The notes: generated by a model from the sequence alone, not told the origin. Positions 9,249 to 18,587 are shown, counted from the first letter of the stretch. The stretch is DNA of 64,000 bases from Pseudonocardia sp. EC080619-01 (GCF_001420995.1 NZ_CP012185.1:124001-188000), one strand, 5' to 3'. Numbers and translations: made by a program.

Positions 9249-9338
9249 TGCTGTGTCCTCCTGAGATGAGACGAGCGGTCGGCGTCCGGTACAGCGCCCG
9301 CGTATCGGACGACCGTCCCGACCTTCTCAGTGGAACAT

Positions 9339-9372
9339 TTGGCTCCAATATTGTCAATCAGATCGGCGCCAA
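9339..9372. promoter_or_regulatory. Two operator-like palindromes upstream of the monooxygenase operon
   Basis: TTGGCTCCAA at 9339-9348 is identical to the site at 1628, and TCGGCGCCAA at 9363-9372 is a weaker second copy. They sit between the monooxygenase start (9248) and the 3' end of the GntR-type regulator gene, in an AT-rich patch. The paired arrangement recurs at 16639/16651. Confidence 0.55.
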
Positions 9373-9421
9373 TACTCACGCAGTCGTCCCGGCACCTCCG
9401 AGCCTGCGGACCGCGCCCGGG

Positions 9422-10081
9422 TCAGCGCAAGATCGGGAGTAGTCGGTTGAGGGAGACCTGGCGATGCGATCGCCACAGATCGGCCAGCGTCGCGCCATCG
9501 CCGTCGCGCAGCGCCTCGAGCATGCCGTCATGCTCCTCCGCGACCACCGCCGAGTCGTTGAGAACGCTGACCGAGAGGGCGCGGTAGGCGACCGACATCC
9601 GCCACACCCTGTCGATCTCGGCGACGAGCAGCCGCTGCGGGGACAGGTCCAGGATGCGTGCGTGGAACAGGTCGTTGCCGCGCATCATCTGATCGAAATC
9701 CGGTCCCGCCGCCCTGATCTCCTCGTTAATGGCGACAAGAGCCGCCAGCTCCTCCTCGCCGGGCCGCCCCAACTCGGTCAGAACAGCGGTCTCGAGCAGG
9801 TCTCGCGCAAGATAGAGCTGGCGCATCTCGTCCGCGCTGAACTGCGTCACGAAGTAACCGCGGTTCCGCTCGTAGGCGACGACCCCGTCTGCCTGCAGGA
9901 TCTGGAGCGCCTCCCGGATCGGGCCTCGGCTGATGCCGATCTGATGCGACAGATCCTCCTGGCGGACCTGCTGCCCGGGAAGCAGCCGACGCTGCATGAC
10001 GAGCTCGCGGATCGACGCGGCCGCGCGCTGGACCGCACCCGCCCCCTCATCGACCCCGATAGGACTCCCGATGGCGCTCAT
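9422..10081 (-). CDS. GntR/FadR-family transcriptional regulator
   Basis: A 219-residue repressor-type protein. The N-terminal winged helix includes LPGQQVRQEDLSHQIGISRGPIREALQILQADG (residues about 34-66, shown here only as a landmark), with the GntR signature SRGPIREAL. The C-terminal all-helical FCD ligand domain includes ARDLLETAVL, MMRGNDLFHARILDL with its conserved His, and the final EEHDGMLEALRDGD with a second His. These domains usually bind an acid through a metal. Start ATG 10081. It follows the AtuA-like and reductase genes in the same direction. It is the obvious candidate reader of the TTGGnnCCAA palindromes; ligand unknown. Confidence 0.88.
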   Translation of the reverse strand: MSAIGSPIGVDEGAGAVQRAAASIRELVMQRRLLPGQQVRQEDLSHQIGISRGPIREALQILQADGVVAYERNRGYFVTQFSADEMRQLYLARDLLETAVLTELGRPGEEELAALVAINEEIRAAGPDFDQMMRGNDLFHARILDLSPQRLLVAEIDRVWRMSVAYRALSVSVLNDSAVVAEEHDGMLEALRDGDGATLADLWRSHRQVSLNRLLPILR

Positions 10082-10142
10082 GGACGCAATCGTATCGCCG
10101 AAGTGGCTACGATTCCGGAGCCACCTGCCCCCGGCCGCGCCG

Positions 10143-10919
10143 TCACAGCTCGGCTGCGACCTGGGTGAAGTAGCCGGCCGTGACCCCTCCGTCGACCGGC
10201 AGCATCACTCCGTTGACGTAGGAGGCCGCATCCGAAATCAGGAACAGGGCCGCTGACGCCTGGTCCTCCGGCGAGGCGAGCCTACCCATCGGGATGCGTG
10301 ACAGCATGGTGTCCTTGATCTGCTCGGCGCTCTGCGCACCGCGCAGCAGTGGTGTGTCGACCGGTCCCGGCGCGATCCCGTTTACCCGGATGCCTCGCTG
10401 CCCCCACTCGATGGCAAGCGTCTTCACCAGGCCCACCACGCCGAACTTCGACGACGTGTAGTGCGCCCGGTGGACGTGCCCACCGAACGAGTTGACCGAT
10501 CCCACGGCCACGAGTGAGCCGCCCTGCCCGCGGGCCACCAGACGACGTCCAACCTCGGTGAGCGTCAAGAAGGTCCCGGTCAGGTTGACGGCGATCACCT
10601 GCGACCAGCGTGCCGGATCCAGATCCTCACTCGGCGCGGGCAGCGAGATCCCGGCGCCGGTGACCGCGGCCTGGACCGGACCGAGGTCCCGCTCGATCTC
10701 GTCGACCACCGAGGCGGTCGCCTCCGGGTCGCACACGTCCAGCCCGTAGGCATAGGCCCCGGGGAGCTCCGCGGCCACCTCCCCCGCCGTCGCGGCATCC
10801 CGGTCGACGACCGCGACCGCCATCCCCTGCGCGGCCGCCAGCCGGCCGACGGCCCGTCCGATGCCGGACGCGCCGCCGGTCACCACCAACACTCGTCCCC
10901 GCACACCGAAATCGATCAC
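10143..10919 (-). CDS. Short-chain dehydrogenase/reductase
   Basis: Classical 258-residue short-chain dehydrogenase. It shows the glycine loop GGASGIGRAVG near residue 15, a Ser in VGSVNSFGG, and the catalytic Tyr-x3-Lys in HYTSSKFG. The C-terminus PVDGGVTAGYFTQ is typical. The usual NNAG segment is TGAG. A longer in-frame reading exists to 11018, but GTG 10919 overlaps the stop of the AtuA-like gene (GTGA at 10916-10919) and gives a normal N-terminus VIDFGVRGRVLVV. It likely oxidises a hydroxy intermediate in the pathway. Confidence 0.83.
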   Translation of the reverse strand: MIDFGVRGRVLVVTGGASGIGRAVGRLAAAQGMAVAVVDRDAATAGEVAAELPGAYAYGLDVCDPEATASVVDEIERDLGPVQAAVTGAGISLPAPSEDLDPARWSQVIAVNLTGTFLTLTEVGRRLVARGQGGSLVAVGSVNSFGGHVHRAHYTSSKFGVVGLVKTLAIEWGQRGIRVNGIAPGPVDTPLLRGAQSAEQIKDTMLSRIPMGRLASPEDQASAALFLISDAASYVNGVMLPVDGGVTAGYFTQVAAEL

Positions 10920-12706
10920 GTCCGTTCCCCTCCATCGACCAGCGACACCGGAATCTCGAGAACTCGTGAAGCGAGGTACTCCCCCAGCCCCTTGGCCTGC
11001 GGATCGATCCGCAAACACGACGAGACACCCTGTTCGAGATATCCGACCAGCAAGAAGTTCACCGCGTTCAGCGACGCCAGCTCATGCCGCTCGATTCTCA
11101 AGCCGGCAGCCTCCGGCAGGAGCTCGCGCAACCGGTCCACCGTCAGGGTCTCGAGCAGCCACGCATAGGCCGCCCCTGACCGTGTCCACACCCCGAGGTT
11201 GGCGATGCCCCCCTTGTCCCCCGAACGCGTCCCCACGAGAGTCCCGAGCGGACGCGCGACAGTGGGACCAGTGGGTACGGGCGGCAGATCGAGCACCGGG
11301 CGCTCGGCGGGCGTACCGTCCTCGCACCACTGCGGCCAGCCGACCTCCACAGCCGTCGCATCATCGTGATGCACGACCGGCTGGACGTGCTTCTTCTCCA
11401 CAAGGCACGGCCACTGGACACCGAACAAGCGCTCCCGCTGCGGCGGCGTCGTGAGGTAGAAACCTGGCACGTTGTTGGTCCCCAGCTGCACAATCCGATC
11501 AGCAAAGGCCACCCGCCCCACCTTGGCCTGGTCGGGATCGCGAACGCTGATGACGGCCCAGGCCGTCTCCTGATCCTGATCACCGTCGCTCTCACGAGCA
11601 GGGCCGACCACGGTCCAGCGAAACGCCTCGAAACTCTCGGGCGGACCAACGGCGCGCTCCACGGCCCGCCTGAGCCAGGCGAGCTTCTCCCGCAGGTGGA
11701 GCCCCGTGAGCCCCACCGTCATGGTGTTGCGATAACCACCTTCGAACGTCAGCGACAGCTTGGTCCGCCCGTTCGGCGCCCGTCCACGCGCACCAGCGAC
11801 CCGCACCCGATCCGGACCGTCCTGCTCGGGGACGACCGCCCCGAGGTCGACGATCACATCCGGGTTCTGATACTCCGGTCCACCGATCTCGTAGAGCAGC
11901 TGGGCCGACACCGTGTCGGTGCTGACCAGTCCACCCGAGCCGTCCGGCTTCGTGATCACACAGCTGGCGTCCGGATGGATCTCGGCGATCGGCATCCCGG
12001 GCAGCCCGAGGTCCCCGTGCTCGTGGAACAACGCGAAGTTCCCACCTGTGACCTGCCCACAGCACTCGATCAGATGCCCCGCGACGACCCCACCTGCCAG
12101 TGCGTTCCAGTCGTCCCTGGCCCAACCGAAGTGCCATGCCGCCGGACCGACGACCAGCGATGCGTCGGTCATCCGAGGGCAGATCACGATGTCGGCGCCG
12201 GCGTCGAGCGCGTCGACGATCGGCCAGGCACCCAGATAGGCATTGGCCGTGAGGATCTCGTGATCCGCCACTACGAGATCCTCACCGGTGTCGACGTTGC
12301 GCAGGACGGCATCCGCACCGAGGACCTCGGACAGGTCATTCCGCAGATCGTCGCCGGTCACGGCCGCAACCCGCAGATCGACCCCCTGACGGATGCACGC
12401 CTCACGGACGGCTTCCGCGCACGCGCGCGGATCGAGTCCTCCGGCATTGGTCACGACCTTGACACCCCGCTCGGCGATGCGCGGCAGGTAGCGCTCCAGC
12501 TGTTCGACGAAGGAGGCCGCGTAGCCGACGCCGCCACGCATCTGGTTCTTGCGCAGGACCAACATCGTCAGCTCGGCGAGGTAGTCACCGGTGAGCACAT
12601 CGACACCGCTGGCCAGCAGCTCGTCCATCCCGTCCGGACGGTCACCGTGGTAGGCGGAGAACTGCCCCACCCTCAACGGACTGCTGGATACAAGATTGGC
12701 GCCCAT
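10916..12706 (-). CDS. AtuA-like (DUF1446) protein with fused C-terminal AtuA-like domain
   Basis: About 596 residues. The first ~430 residues match the acyclic-terpene-utilisation AtuA/DUF1446 type: AYHGDRPDGMDELL, GVKVVTNAGGLDP, YLGAWPIVDALDAGADIVICPRMTDAS, GHLIECCGQVTGG. The last ~105 residues (TLVGTRSGDKGGIANLGVWTR onward) form the small partner domain that is a separate gene in many genomes, here fused. Function of the family is known only in outline (acyclic terpene and branched acyl-CoA use). ATG 12706 is preferred; GTG at 12757 and TTG at 12676 are alternatives. The operator-like palindrome at 12696 overlaps the start region. Confidence 0.8.
   Translation of the reverse strand: MGANLVSSSPLRVGQFSAYHGDRPDGMDELLASGVDVLTGDYLAELTMLVLRKNQMRGGVGYAASFVEQLERYLPRIAERGVKVVTNAGGLDPRACAEAVREACIRQGVDLRVAAVTGDDLRNDLSEVLGADAVLRNVDTGEDLVVADHEILTANAYLGAWPIVDALDAGADIVICPRMTDASLVVGPAAWHFGWARDDWNALAGGVVAGHLIECCGQVTGGNFALFHEHGDLGLPGMPIAEIHPDASCVITKPDGSGGLVSTDTVSAQLLYEIGGPEYQNPDVIVDLGAVVPEQDGPDRVRVAGARGRAPNGRTKLSLTFEGGYRNTMTVGLTGLHLREKLAWLRRAVERAVGPPESFEAFRWTVVGPARESDGDQDQETAWAVISVRDPDQAKVGRVAFADRIVQLGTNNVPGFYLTTPPQRERLFGVQWPCLVEKKHVQPVVHHDDATAVEVGWPQWCEDGTPAERPVLDLPPVPTGPTVARPLGTLVGTRSGDKGGIANLGVWTRSGAAYAWLLETLTVDRLRELLPEAAGLRIERHELASLNAVNFLLVGYLEQGVSSCLRIDPQAKGLGEYLASRVLEIPVSLVDGGERT
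12696..12705. promoter_or_regulatory. Operator-like palindrome TTGGCGCCCA overlapping the AtuA-like start
   Basis: One base away from the perfect palindrome TTGGCGCCAA. It overlaps the proposed ATG of the AtuA-like gene, whose transcript would also carry the reductase and the GntR-type regulator. A bound regulator there would block its own operon, consistent with autoregulation (inferred). Confidence 0.45.
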
Positions 12707-13180
12707 TCTCTGAGCGTTGCACCCGATCCGACTCGCGTCAACAGTCGCGGCCCGCACGCCGAGAACATCTCAGCGCCCCCACGGCGCGTCGGCCAGCTCG
12801 CTGCGCGGCCCGAACTCCGCGACCCCGGCCTCTCGTATCCGGGCATACAGCGCTCGCGTCGCGACAGCCACCGGCCGCCCCGGGCGGGGACGCCACCACG
12901 ACCGCGCGCAGCCAGAGGCCGGCGGAACCATGACGAGCACGCGGCGCGGCGCACAGCGGCCCCCGCCACGACGCCGACCACTCCGCGATGCCGCTCCGAC
13001 AGCGTGTCTCCCCCGCCTCCACCGACCACGCCGGCAGACCTCACGAGGACCAGCGGCGAGGTCACGGATCGCCGCGACCCCTTCCACTGCTGCCCGTCGG
13101 TCCGTCCCCGGCGCAGATGCGCTCGTGGCGACCGGCAGCTGCGACGACCGCATCCTGCGGCGCCCCGACGGGACCTCGAA
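12707..13180. other. Gap without a convincing gene
   Basis: Several overlapping open frames exist on both strands because of the GC content, but none has a recognisable domain or a balanced residue composition. I see no hairpin or repeat of note. Confidence 0.4.
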
Positions 13181-13288
13181 TCATGCGTCAGGAGACGGCG
13201 CGATCCTGCGCATCGACGCCGGGAAGTAGCGGTCGTAGAGCTGCTCGACCTCGCGCTGACGTTCGTTGCACGGACATCCGTCGTGCAT
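13181..13288 (-). CDS. Possible small protein downstream of the TRAP transporter
   Basis: A 35-codon frame from ATG 13288 to TGA 13181, same strand as the TRAP transporter genes and 55 bases after them. The peptide begins MHDGCPCNERQREVEQLYD and is hydrophilic with a Cys-Pro-Cys near the start and a helical middle. I do not recognise a family. A GTG in frame further upstream would lengthen it by about ten residues. The composition looks more natural than the surrounding spurious frames, but expression is unproved. Confidence 0.28.
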   Translation of the reverse strand: MHDGCPCNERQREVEQLYDRYFPASMRRIAPSPDA

Positions 13289-13343
13289 GTCGCCGCGCCT
13301 CGGCGCTGTCGTCGTCACCCCGCACGAAGCTGTAGGGGCCTGG

Positions 13344-14771
13344 TCACTCGACTGCGAGCGACGGGAGCCAGAGCGCGATCTGCGGAAAGGTCACCACGAG
13401 CGCGACGAGCGCGATCGCCGGGACCAGGAAGGGCAGAATTCCGCGGAACACGGTCTCAACCGGCACTCCGGCACTGGACGAGACGACGAAGACGTTCATG
13501 CCCACCGGGGGCGTGATGAGACCGATCTCGACCATCATCACGAACAGGATGCCGAACCAGACTCCGTCGTAACCGAGTTCGATGACGATCGGGTACACGA
13601 GTGGCACCGCCACCAGGATCAGCGACAGTGTCTCCAGCACGGTCCCCAGCACGAGCAGCGCCAGCAAGATCACGCAGAGCACGATCAGAGGGGGCACCGC
13701 GAGTCCACCGATGGCTTGGGCCAGACGGTCGGGAACCCGTGACAGCACGAGGAAAGTAGAGAAGATGGTCGCCCCGACCAGCAGCATGAACGCCATCGAG
13801 GCGACCGAAGCACTCTCCTGGACGGCCGAGACGAACCGCCGCCATACCCCTCGTATCCCGCCGTGACGGTTCTCGACCGCGAGCATGACCACCGCCACCA
13901 ACGCCCCGACCGCCGCGGACTCGATCACGGTGAGCAGCCCGGTGAAGATTCCGAGGAAGATCGCCAGGAAGATGATCCCGAGCCAGAGGGCCGGCCGGAC
14001 CCGCGCGAACACCGACGGCGCATCCCGATCCCCGGTACCAGCGGAGCCCGACAGATCGGTACCCGTTGTGTCTGCGCCGGAAACAGGATCGATCACGGTG
14101 CCCGTGGGGGAACCGCCGCCCACACGACTCAGTTCGGCGCTCAGCTCGACTCCGGGGTGAACCACGTAGCGGCGGCTGGCCAGCGCGATGAACAGACAGT
14201 AGACCACCGCGGACAACACTCCGGGGACGACGCCGGCCGCGAGGAGCTGCCCGATCGACTCACCGGACACGACGCCGTACATCACCAGCGCCACACTCGG
14301 CGGGATCAAGATTCCCAGCGTTCCGCCCACAGCCACGATGCCTGCAGCGAAGCTGACACGGTATCCGTGACGCCGCATCTCGGTGACCGAGATCTTGCCG
14401 ATGCTGGCCGCTGTGGCGACGCTCGAGCCCGACACGGCGGCGAATCCACTGCAGGCCGCGACCGTCGCGATCCCCATCCCACCCGGGATCCACCGAAGTG
14501 CTCGCGACGCCAGAGCGTAGGTCTTCTCAGCGAGTCCGCCGTAGAGCGCCAACATGCCGAGCAGAATGTAGAGGGGGATGACGGCGAGGTTGTAGGACGA
14601 CACCGCAGAGAACGGCGTCGAACCGAGCCAGGACGTACCCCGTGACGCGCCGTCCAGCAGAGCGATGCCGAGCAAGCCGGAACCGGCGAGGGCGAACGCC
14701 ACTGGAGTCTCGAGCACCAGTAGGGCGAGGAATGCGACGACGACGATGCCGACGACGAGTTCAGGTGTCAC
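13344..14771 (-). CDS. dctM: TRAP transporter large permease subunit
   Basis: A 475-residue, very hydrophobic membrane protein of the DctM family that forms the transport channel of a sodium-driven tripartite (TRAP) uptake system for organic acids. About twelve membrane segments are visible. Family landmarks include AACSGFAAVSGSSVATAASIGKI near residue 110, GILIPPSVALVMYGVVSGESIGQLLAAG, and the C-terminal MMVEIGLITPPVGMNVFVV. A Gly/Ser/Thr-rich hydrophilic insert of about 50 residues (around 200-250) makes it longer than usual. Start is GTG 14771 behind GGGAG. It lies 15 bases downstream of dctQ. Confidence 0.9.
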   Translation of the reverse strand: MTPELVVGIVVVAFLALLVLETPVAFALAGSGLLGIALLDGASRGTSWLGSTPFSAVSSYNLAVIPLYILLGMLALYGGLAEKTYALASRALRWIPGGMGIATVAACSGFAAVSGSSVATAASIGKISVTEMRRHGYRVSFAAGIVAVGGTLGILIPPSVALVMYGVVSGESIGQLLAAGVVPGVLSAVVYCLFIALASRRYVVHPGVELSAELSRVGGGSPTGTVIDPVSGADTTGTDLSGSAGTGDRDAPSVFARVRPALWLGIIFLAIFLGIFTGLLTVIESAAVGALVAVVMLAVENRHGGIRGVWRRFVSAVQESASVASMAFMLLVGATIFSTFLVLSRVPDRLAQAIGGLAVPPLIVLCVILLALLVLGTVLETLSLILVAVPLVYPIVIELGYDGVWFGILFVMMVEIGLITPPVGMNVFVVSSSAGVPVETVFRGILPFLVPAIALVALVVTFPQIALWLPSLAVE

Positions 14772-14786
14772 TGTGAGCTCCCGTAG

Positions 14787-15326
14787 TCACAGATGGCGCA
14801 GCGCCGACGCTGGATCGGCTGCAGGGGCGAGGTCACCAGCAGATGCGAGGTCCCGAACGCGGACGACGAGATCCGCGGCAACCTGCATGGTCAGTGCGGT
14901 GAAGCCGAACGCGATGATCAGTTTTGCGGGCCAGGTCGGGTAGGCGACCAGACCTTGCGTGAACTCACCGCGAGCGGTCGAGGCCGCAGCGGTGGTCCAG
15001 GTACCAACGGTGAACCACGCCGCCACGACAAGCGTCACGACCGCACCGGTCAACCGCGCGATCGCCACGATCCGTGCCGGCATCCGGTCGGTCACGAACG
15101 TGATCCGCACATTGGTCCTCGACCGTTCCGCGTGCATGATCCCCAGAAAAGCGATCATCACCACGATCGTCTCCACCAGTTCGAAAGCCCCGGCGACCGA
15201 GCGCCCGCTGACGTTCCGGTGCACAACGTCGAACACCAGGATCAGTGCCACGACGATCAGACTGATAGCGCTCAGCGCGGCGAGTGACCTCGACAGCCGG
15301 TCGAGCAGACGGTCTACGACAGCCAT
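14787..15326 (-). CDS. dctQ: TRAP transporter small permease subunit
   Basis: A 179-residue membrane protein with four predicted hydrophobic segments (about residues 17-33, 50-64, 92-110 and 130-150), the normal layout of the DctQ component that pairs with DctM. It carries the family-like sequence VVHRNVSGRSVAGAFELVETIVV. Located between the substrate-binding protein and DctM genes with short gaps, so the three form one transport operon. Confidence 0.85.
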   Translation of the reverse strand: MAVVDRLLDRLSRSLAALSAISLIVVALILVFDVVHRNVSGRSVAGAFELVETIVVMIAFLGIMHAERSRTNVRITFVTDRMPARIVAIARLTGAVVTLVVAAWFTVGTWTTAAASTARGEFTQGLVAYPTWPAKLIIAFGFTALTMQVAADLVVRVRDLASAGDLAPAADPASALRHL

Positions 15327-15350
15327 GGCGGTACCCCTCGGATCTCGGCG

Positions 15351-16448
15351 TCAGACCGACGCGCAGTAGTCGGCGAGAGTGCGTTCATCGTCCGGGCGGA
15401 GCTCGGCGATCAGCTCGAGGTATCGGTCGAGCAGACCCTGCGGGTCGGCGACCGACCCGGAATTGGCGCGGACCCAGGCCGCGCTCTGGTTGGCCGAGCC
15501 CTCGCTCGCCCAACGTGTGCCGGCCTCATCCCTGCCCAGTGGGACGATCCCGATGCCGGCATCGCGCAGGACCCCGCAGTTCTCCATGATCGCGTCGACC
15601 TGGTGACCCGTCATCCCACCTCCGACCGCCTCCGCGCTCGCGACGTCCATCGCCGCACGCACCTCGGGTGTGAGGCTCTCCCAGACGTCAAGGTTCACGC
15701 TGAAATTGACCGAGTTGTAGATGCCCATGTCACTGATGTCGAACAGCTGGGGCGCCACTTCATGCAGACCAGTGTCGGTGAAGGTATCGAAACCGTATCC
15801 GGTACCACTCACGACGCCTCGCTCGATCGACTCGTAGATCTGGGTCGCCTCGATCGCCGCAGTGCTCATGCCCAGCAACTGCAGGCCGGTCGCCATCCCA
15901 CCGGTAGCCCGGACACTGAGCCCGTCCAGGTCCCCGAGCGAGGTAACCGATGCTGCACGCGACAACGCGAGAACCGGAGGCGTACCGCTGCCGAGGAACA
16001 GCAGACGCTGATTCCGGTCCCGATACTCCTCGGCCAGCTCGTCGGACTCACTATGCAGCTCGTTGAGTGCGCGGGTCACGGTGTCGAAGTCGGGCGTCTG
16101 GAACCCGATCGACCCGATGTTCGCCACAGACAGGACGGGGTTGAACGGCGGAGCGTCGAAGGCGATATCGACGCGTCCGTCCTCGACGCAGCTCAAGGCC
16201 TCGTCCGAGGGACACAGGGAACCGTCATAGAACGACTGGAACCGGACGGCACCGCCGGTCCGGGCGCTCACCGTCGCCATCCAATCTTCGAACGTGCGCG
16301 AAAAGGGATGATCCCGCGACAGGTAGGTGCTGTAGGTGAGAGTCCGCTGCTCGCCGACGGCCTCGGCGACCGGTGTCGCGCACGAGGTGACGGCCAGACA
16401 AACCGCGAGAAACGGCACCAAGGCTCGGATCGCTGCTGGCAGATTCAT
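15351..16448 (-). CDS. dctP: TRAP transporter substrate-binding lipoprotein
   Basis: A 365-residue extracytoplasmic solute receptor. It begins MNLPAAIRALVPFLAVCLA followed by VTSCA, a lipoprotein signal with the lipid-anchored Cys near residue 22. The mature part shows DctP-type motifs: YLSRDHPFSRTFEDWMATV, SDEALSCVEDGRVDIAF, LDGLSVRATGG and a VVSGTGYGFDTF segment. The open frame extends to 16748, but the lipoprotein signal fixes the start at ATG 16448, which has GGAAGG upstream. First gene of the transport operon; operator-like palindromes lie about 200 bases upstream. Ligand unknown, probably an organic acid used by the surrounding enzymes. Confidence 0.88.
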   Translation of the reverse strand: MNLPAAIRALVPFLAVCLAVTSCATPVAEAVGEQRTLTYSTYLSRDHPFSRTFEDWMATVSARTGGAVRFQSFYDGSLCPSDEALSCVEDGRVDIAFDAPPFNPVLSVANIGSIGFQTPDFDTVTRALNELHSESDELAEEYRDRNQRLLFLGSGTPPVLALSRAASVTSLGDLDGLSVRATGGMATGLQLLGMSTAAIEATQIYESIERGVVSGTGYGFDTFTDTGLHEVAPQLFDISDMGIYNSVNFSVNLDVWESLTPEVRAAMDVASAEAVGGGMTGHQVDAIMENCGVLRDAGIGIVPLGRDEAGTRWASEGSANQSAAWVRANSGSVADPQGLLDRYLELIAELRPDDERTLADYCASV

Positions 16449-16638
16449 AGGAGACCTTCCGGGTCCGCCCGAGGCCCGTGGCGACACAACCACCACCGGC
16501 CGAGCCGATGTGCTCAGAACGTGATGGGGCGATCGAGGCGAGCGATTCGAAGGACGTGTCCACGCTCGGACATCGGGCCGCGCCGGCACACGAGCGGACA
16601 GCGAGAAAGCAATGGTCCTCCTCATCGAGGTGCTCCGC

Positions 16639-16660
16639 TCGGAGCCAACATTGGATCCAA
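16639..16660. promoter_or_regulatory. Tandem operator-like palindromes upstream of the TRAP operon
   Basis: TCGGAGCCAA (16639-16648) followed two bases later by the perfect palindrome TTGGATCCAA (16651-16660). They lie about 200 bases upstream of the DctP start, which implies a long leader or a promoter near this point. Same motif family as at 1628, 9339, 12696 and 18624. Confidence 0.55.
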
Positions 16661-17164
16661 ACATGTCACGGTGGTGACCGAGTGTCAACACATCGCCCCG
16701 AAGGCTCGGCGCCCGACCGGCGACCACCTCCGACAGGTCGTGCAACAACCTGACCGGCGTCGGGACCAGCGTGGCCGCAGTGGCGAACGACCGGCCTGTC
16801 TAGCCAGCCGACGAAGCTCGCGCCTGCAGGATGGATGATCATCCTGAGACACAGGATCAGACGGCCAACCACGCACAGCCAAGGTCAAGAGCACTCGACG
16901 ATGTCACATGCCAGACCAGTCATCGAGCAGGGCAGCGCCGCCAACCGGCTGTCAACCGGTCGACTGGCCGGCGATAGCACCGACCGATCGCGTCTCGGCG
17001 AATCATCACACGCCCGAGCGCCCGACTCCCCAACCGTCCATGTCGGGCCGGATGCCGACGCCCTACCCGACGGCATCACCACCACGACCACGAGCGGAGG
17101 CCTTGGCCATCAGAGCCGACTGAGCAGCCGACTCGCCCCCGTCGCACCGGCCGCCCCGGAGCCA
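16661..17164. other. Gap with a 12-bp perfect palindrome, no gene
   Basis: No coding region is supported. A perfect palindrome GGATGATCATCC is at 16833-16844, within the longer near-palindrome AGGATGGATGATCATCCT. It is about 385 bases upstream of dctP and beyond the 3' end of the cupin gene, so its target is unclear. Confidence 0.35.
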
Positions 17165-17740
17165 TCACGACTGTTCGACGCGTGTCGCCCCGAGCAGTAC
17201 GTACACGACGAGTGCGGGTTCGTCGGAGCGATTGATCCACGCGTGCCTCGTCCCCCGCTGCATCACGAAGCTGCCAGCAGGAAGCACCTGCTCATCCTCG
17301 TCGTCGAGCTGAAGGCAGATCTCACCCTCGACGACGAAGCCGTAGTCGATCGTATCGGTGGTGTGGAATGCAGCATCCTCACGATCAGCCGCGTGCTTCG
17401 CAAACAGGCCGGGAAACTTCTCCTCGGCGTCACGATGCATCTCTTCGAGCTCCTCCGGCGTGCTGTCGCCACCCGCGCCGGCCCCTTGGCCGGCCGCCTT
17501 GTTGGGGGCGAACCGCACTGCGATCACGCGAGATCCTCCTGGCCCAGGGAAGAACGGCTTCTGCACCGGAGCATCGTTGCGACCGACGGTCATCTGACCG
17601 TCTTCAGTGCCCCAGACGAGCCAGTAGGTGGCACCCGGGTAGAGGTCGGCAGTCACCGGCGGCACGGTTCCAACGTCGACGAAGGTGGACTTGCCTTCCG
17701 GAGTGTGTCCGGCGATGGCACGTCGAATCTCCTGGATCAT
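17165..17740 (-). CDS. Cupin-domain protein
   Basis: A 191-residue protein with a single C-terminal cupin barrel (about residues 115-190). The motif region reads HTTDTIDYGFVVEGEICLQL and GSFVMQRGTRHAW, supplying His and Glu residues for a metal site. The N-terminal part (VPPVTADLYPGATYWLVWG) is also beta-rich and may be a degenerate second domain. Similar proteins sit beside aromatic and terpenoid pathway genes as dioxygenases or as binding proteins. ATG 17740; it follows the reductase gene by 37 bases in the same operon. Function not assigned. Confidence 0.7.
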   Translation of the reverse strand: MIQEIRRAIAGHTPEGKSTFVDVGTVPPVTADLYPGATYWLVWGTEDGQMTVGRNDAPVQKPFFPGPGGSRVIAVRFAPNKAAGQGAGAGGDSTPEELEEMHRDAEEKFPGLFAKHAADREDAAFHTTDTIDYGFVVEGEICLQLDDEDEQVLPAGSFVMQRGTRHAWINRSDEPALVVYVLLGATRVEQS

Positions 17741-17777
17741 GGCGTCCCTTCACAGAATCGGTTCGAGGCTGAGCTGG

Positions 17778-18587
17778 TCAGACCGACGTCCGCCCAGCGT
17801 CGACAGCGTCGGCATAGAAAGGCTGGTGCGAGAGCATTCCACCGTCGACGGTGATGGTCTGCGCGGTGATGTATCGCGACGCGGCTGAGCCGAGGAAGGC
17901 GACCAGCTGAGCGATGTCGTCGGGCCGCCCCGCATAAGGCAGCAGAACGTGCCGCAGAAGCTTCGCTGCGCCATCGTCGTCCCCGTGCAGGGCTACGGAC
18001 TGCGGCGTCTGAATCAGGCCCGGCCGGATCGCATTGCAGCGCACACCCTGCTTACCGTATGCGGTCGCGACGTAACGGGTCAGCGACTCCACCCCTGCCT
18101 TCGAAGCACCGTAGGCGGCGAGATCCAGCGCGCCCGCCAGCGCGCGCGTCGACGACATGTTGACGATCGACCCTCCACCGCACCGAACCATGTGCGGAAC
18201 CGCATACTTGCAGCCGAGCATGACGCCACGCAGGTTGAGCTGGATAATACTATCCCAATGGAACGGATCGATCTCGACGACCGCCGTATCGCCGTCGTAG
18301 AGATGCGTGCCTGCCGCATTGTTGTGCAGGATGTCGAGTCCACCGTACCGAGCGACGGTTGTGTCGAACAACGCACCGATCGATTCCGGATCTCTGGCGT
18401 CAAATTCTTGGAAGAACGCCTCTCCGCCTGAGGTGACGATACGGTCCACGACCGCTTGCCCGGCGCCTTCTGAGATGTCGGCGACTGCCACGCGGACACC
18501 CCGGGATGCGAGCAGCTCCGCGGTACAGGACCCGATGCCACCACCGGCGCCAGTCACGACCGCGATGAGGCCATCCATGCCGTCCAC
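17778..18587 (-). CDS. Short-chain dehydrogenase/reductase
   Basis: A 269-residue classical short-chain dehydrogenase. The loop TGAGGGIGSCTAELL (near residue 12), the NNAAG motif, Ser in NMSSTRALAG, and the catalytic pair in AAYGASKAGVESL are all present. The C-terminus TITVDGGMLSHQPFY is typical. Two possible ATGs lie four codons apart; the family alignment does not decide between them. First gene of a two-gene unit with the cupin protein, with an operator-like palindrome about 40 bases upstream. Confidence 0.83.
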   Translation of the reverse strand: MDGMDGLIAVVTGAGGGIGSCTAELLASRGVRVAVADISEGAGQAVVDRIVTSGGEAFFQEFDARDPESIGALFDTTVARYGGLDILHNNAAGTHLYDGDTAVVEIDPFHWDSIIQLNLRGVMLGCKYAVPHMVRCGGGSIVNMSSTRALAGALDLAAYGASKAGVESLTRYVATAYGKQGVRCNAIRPGLIQTPQSVALHGDDDGAAKLLRHVLLPYAGRPDDIAQLVAFLGSAASRYITAQTITVDGGMLSHQPFYADAVDAGRTSV

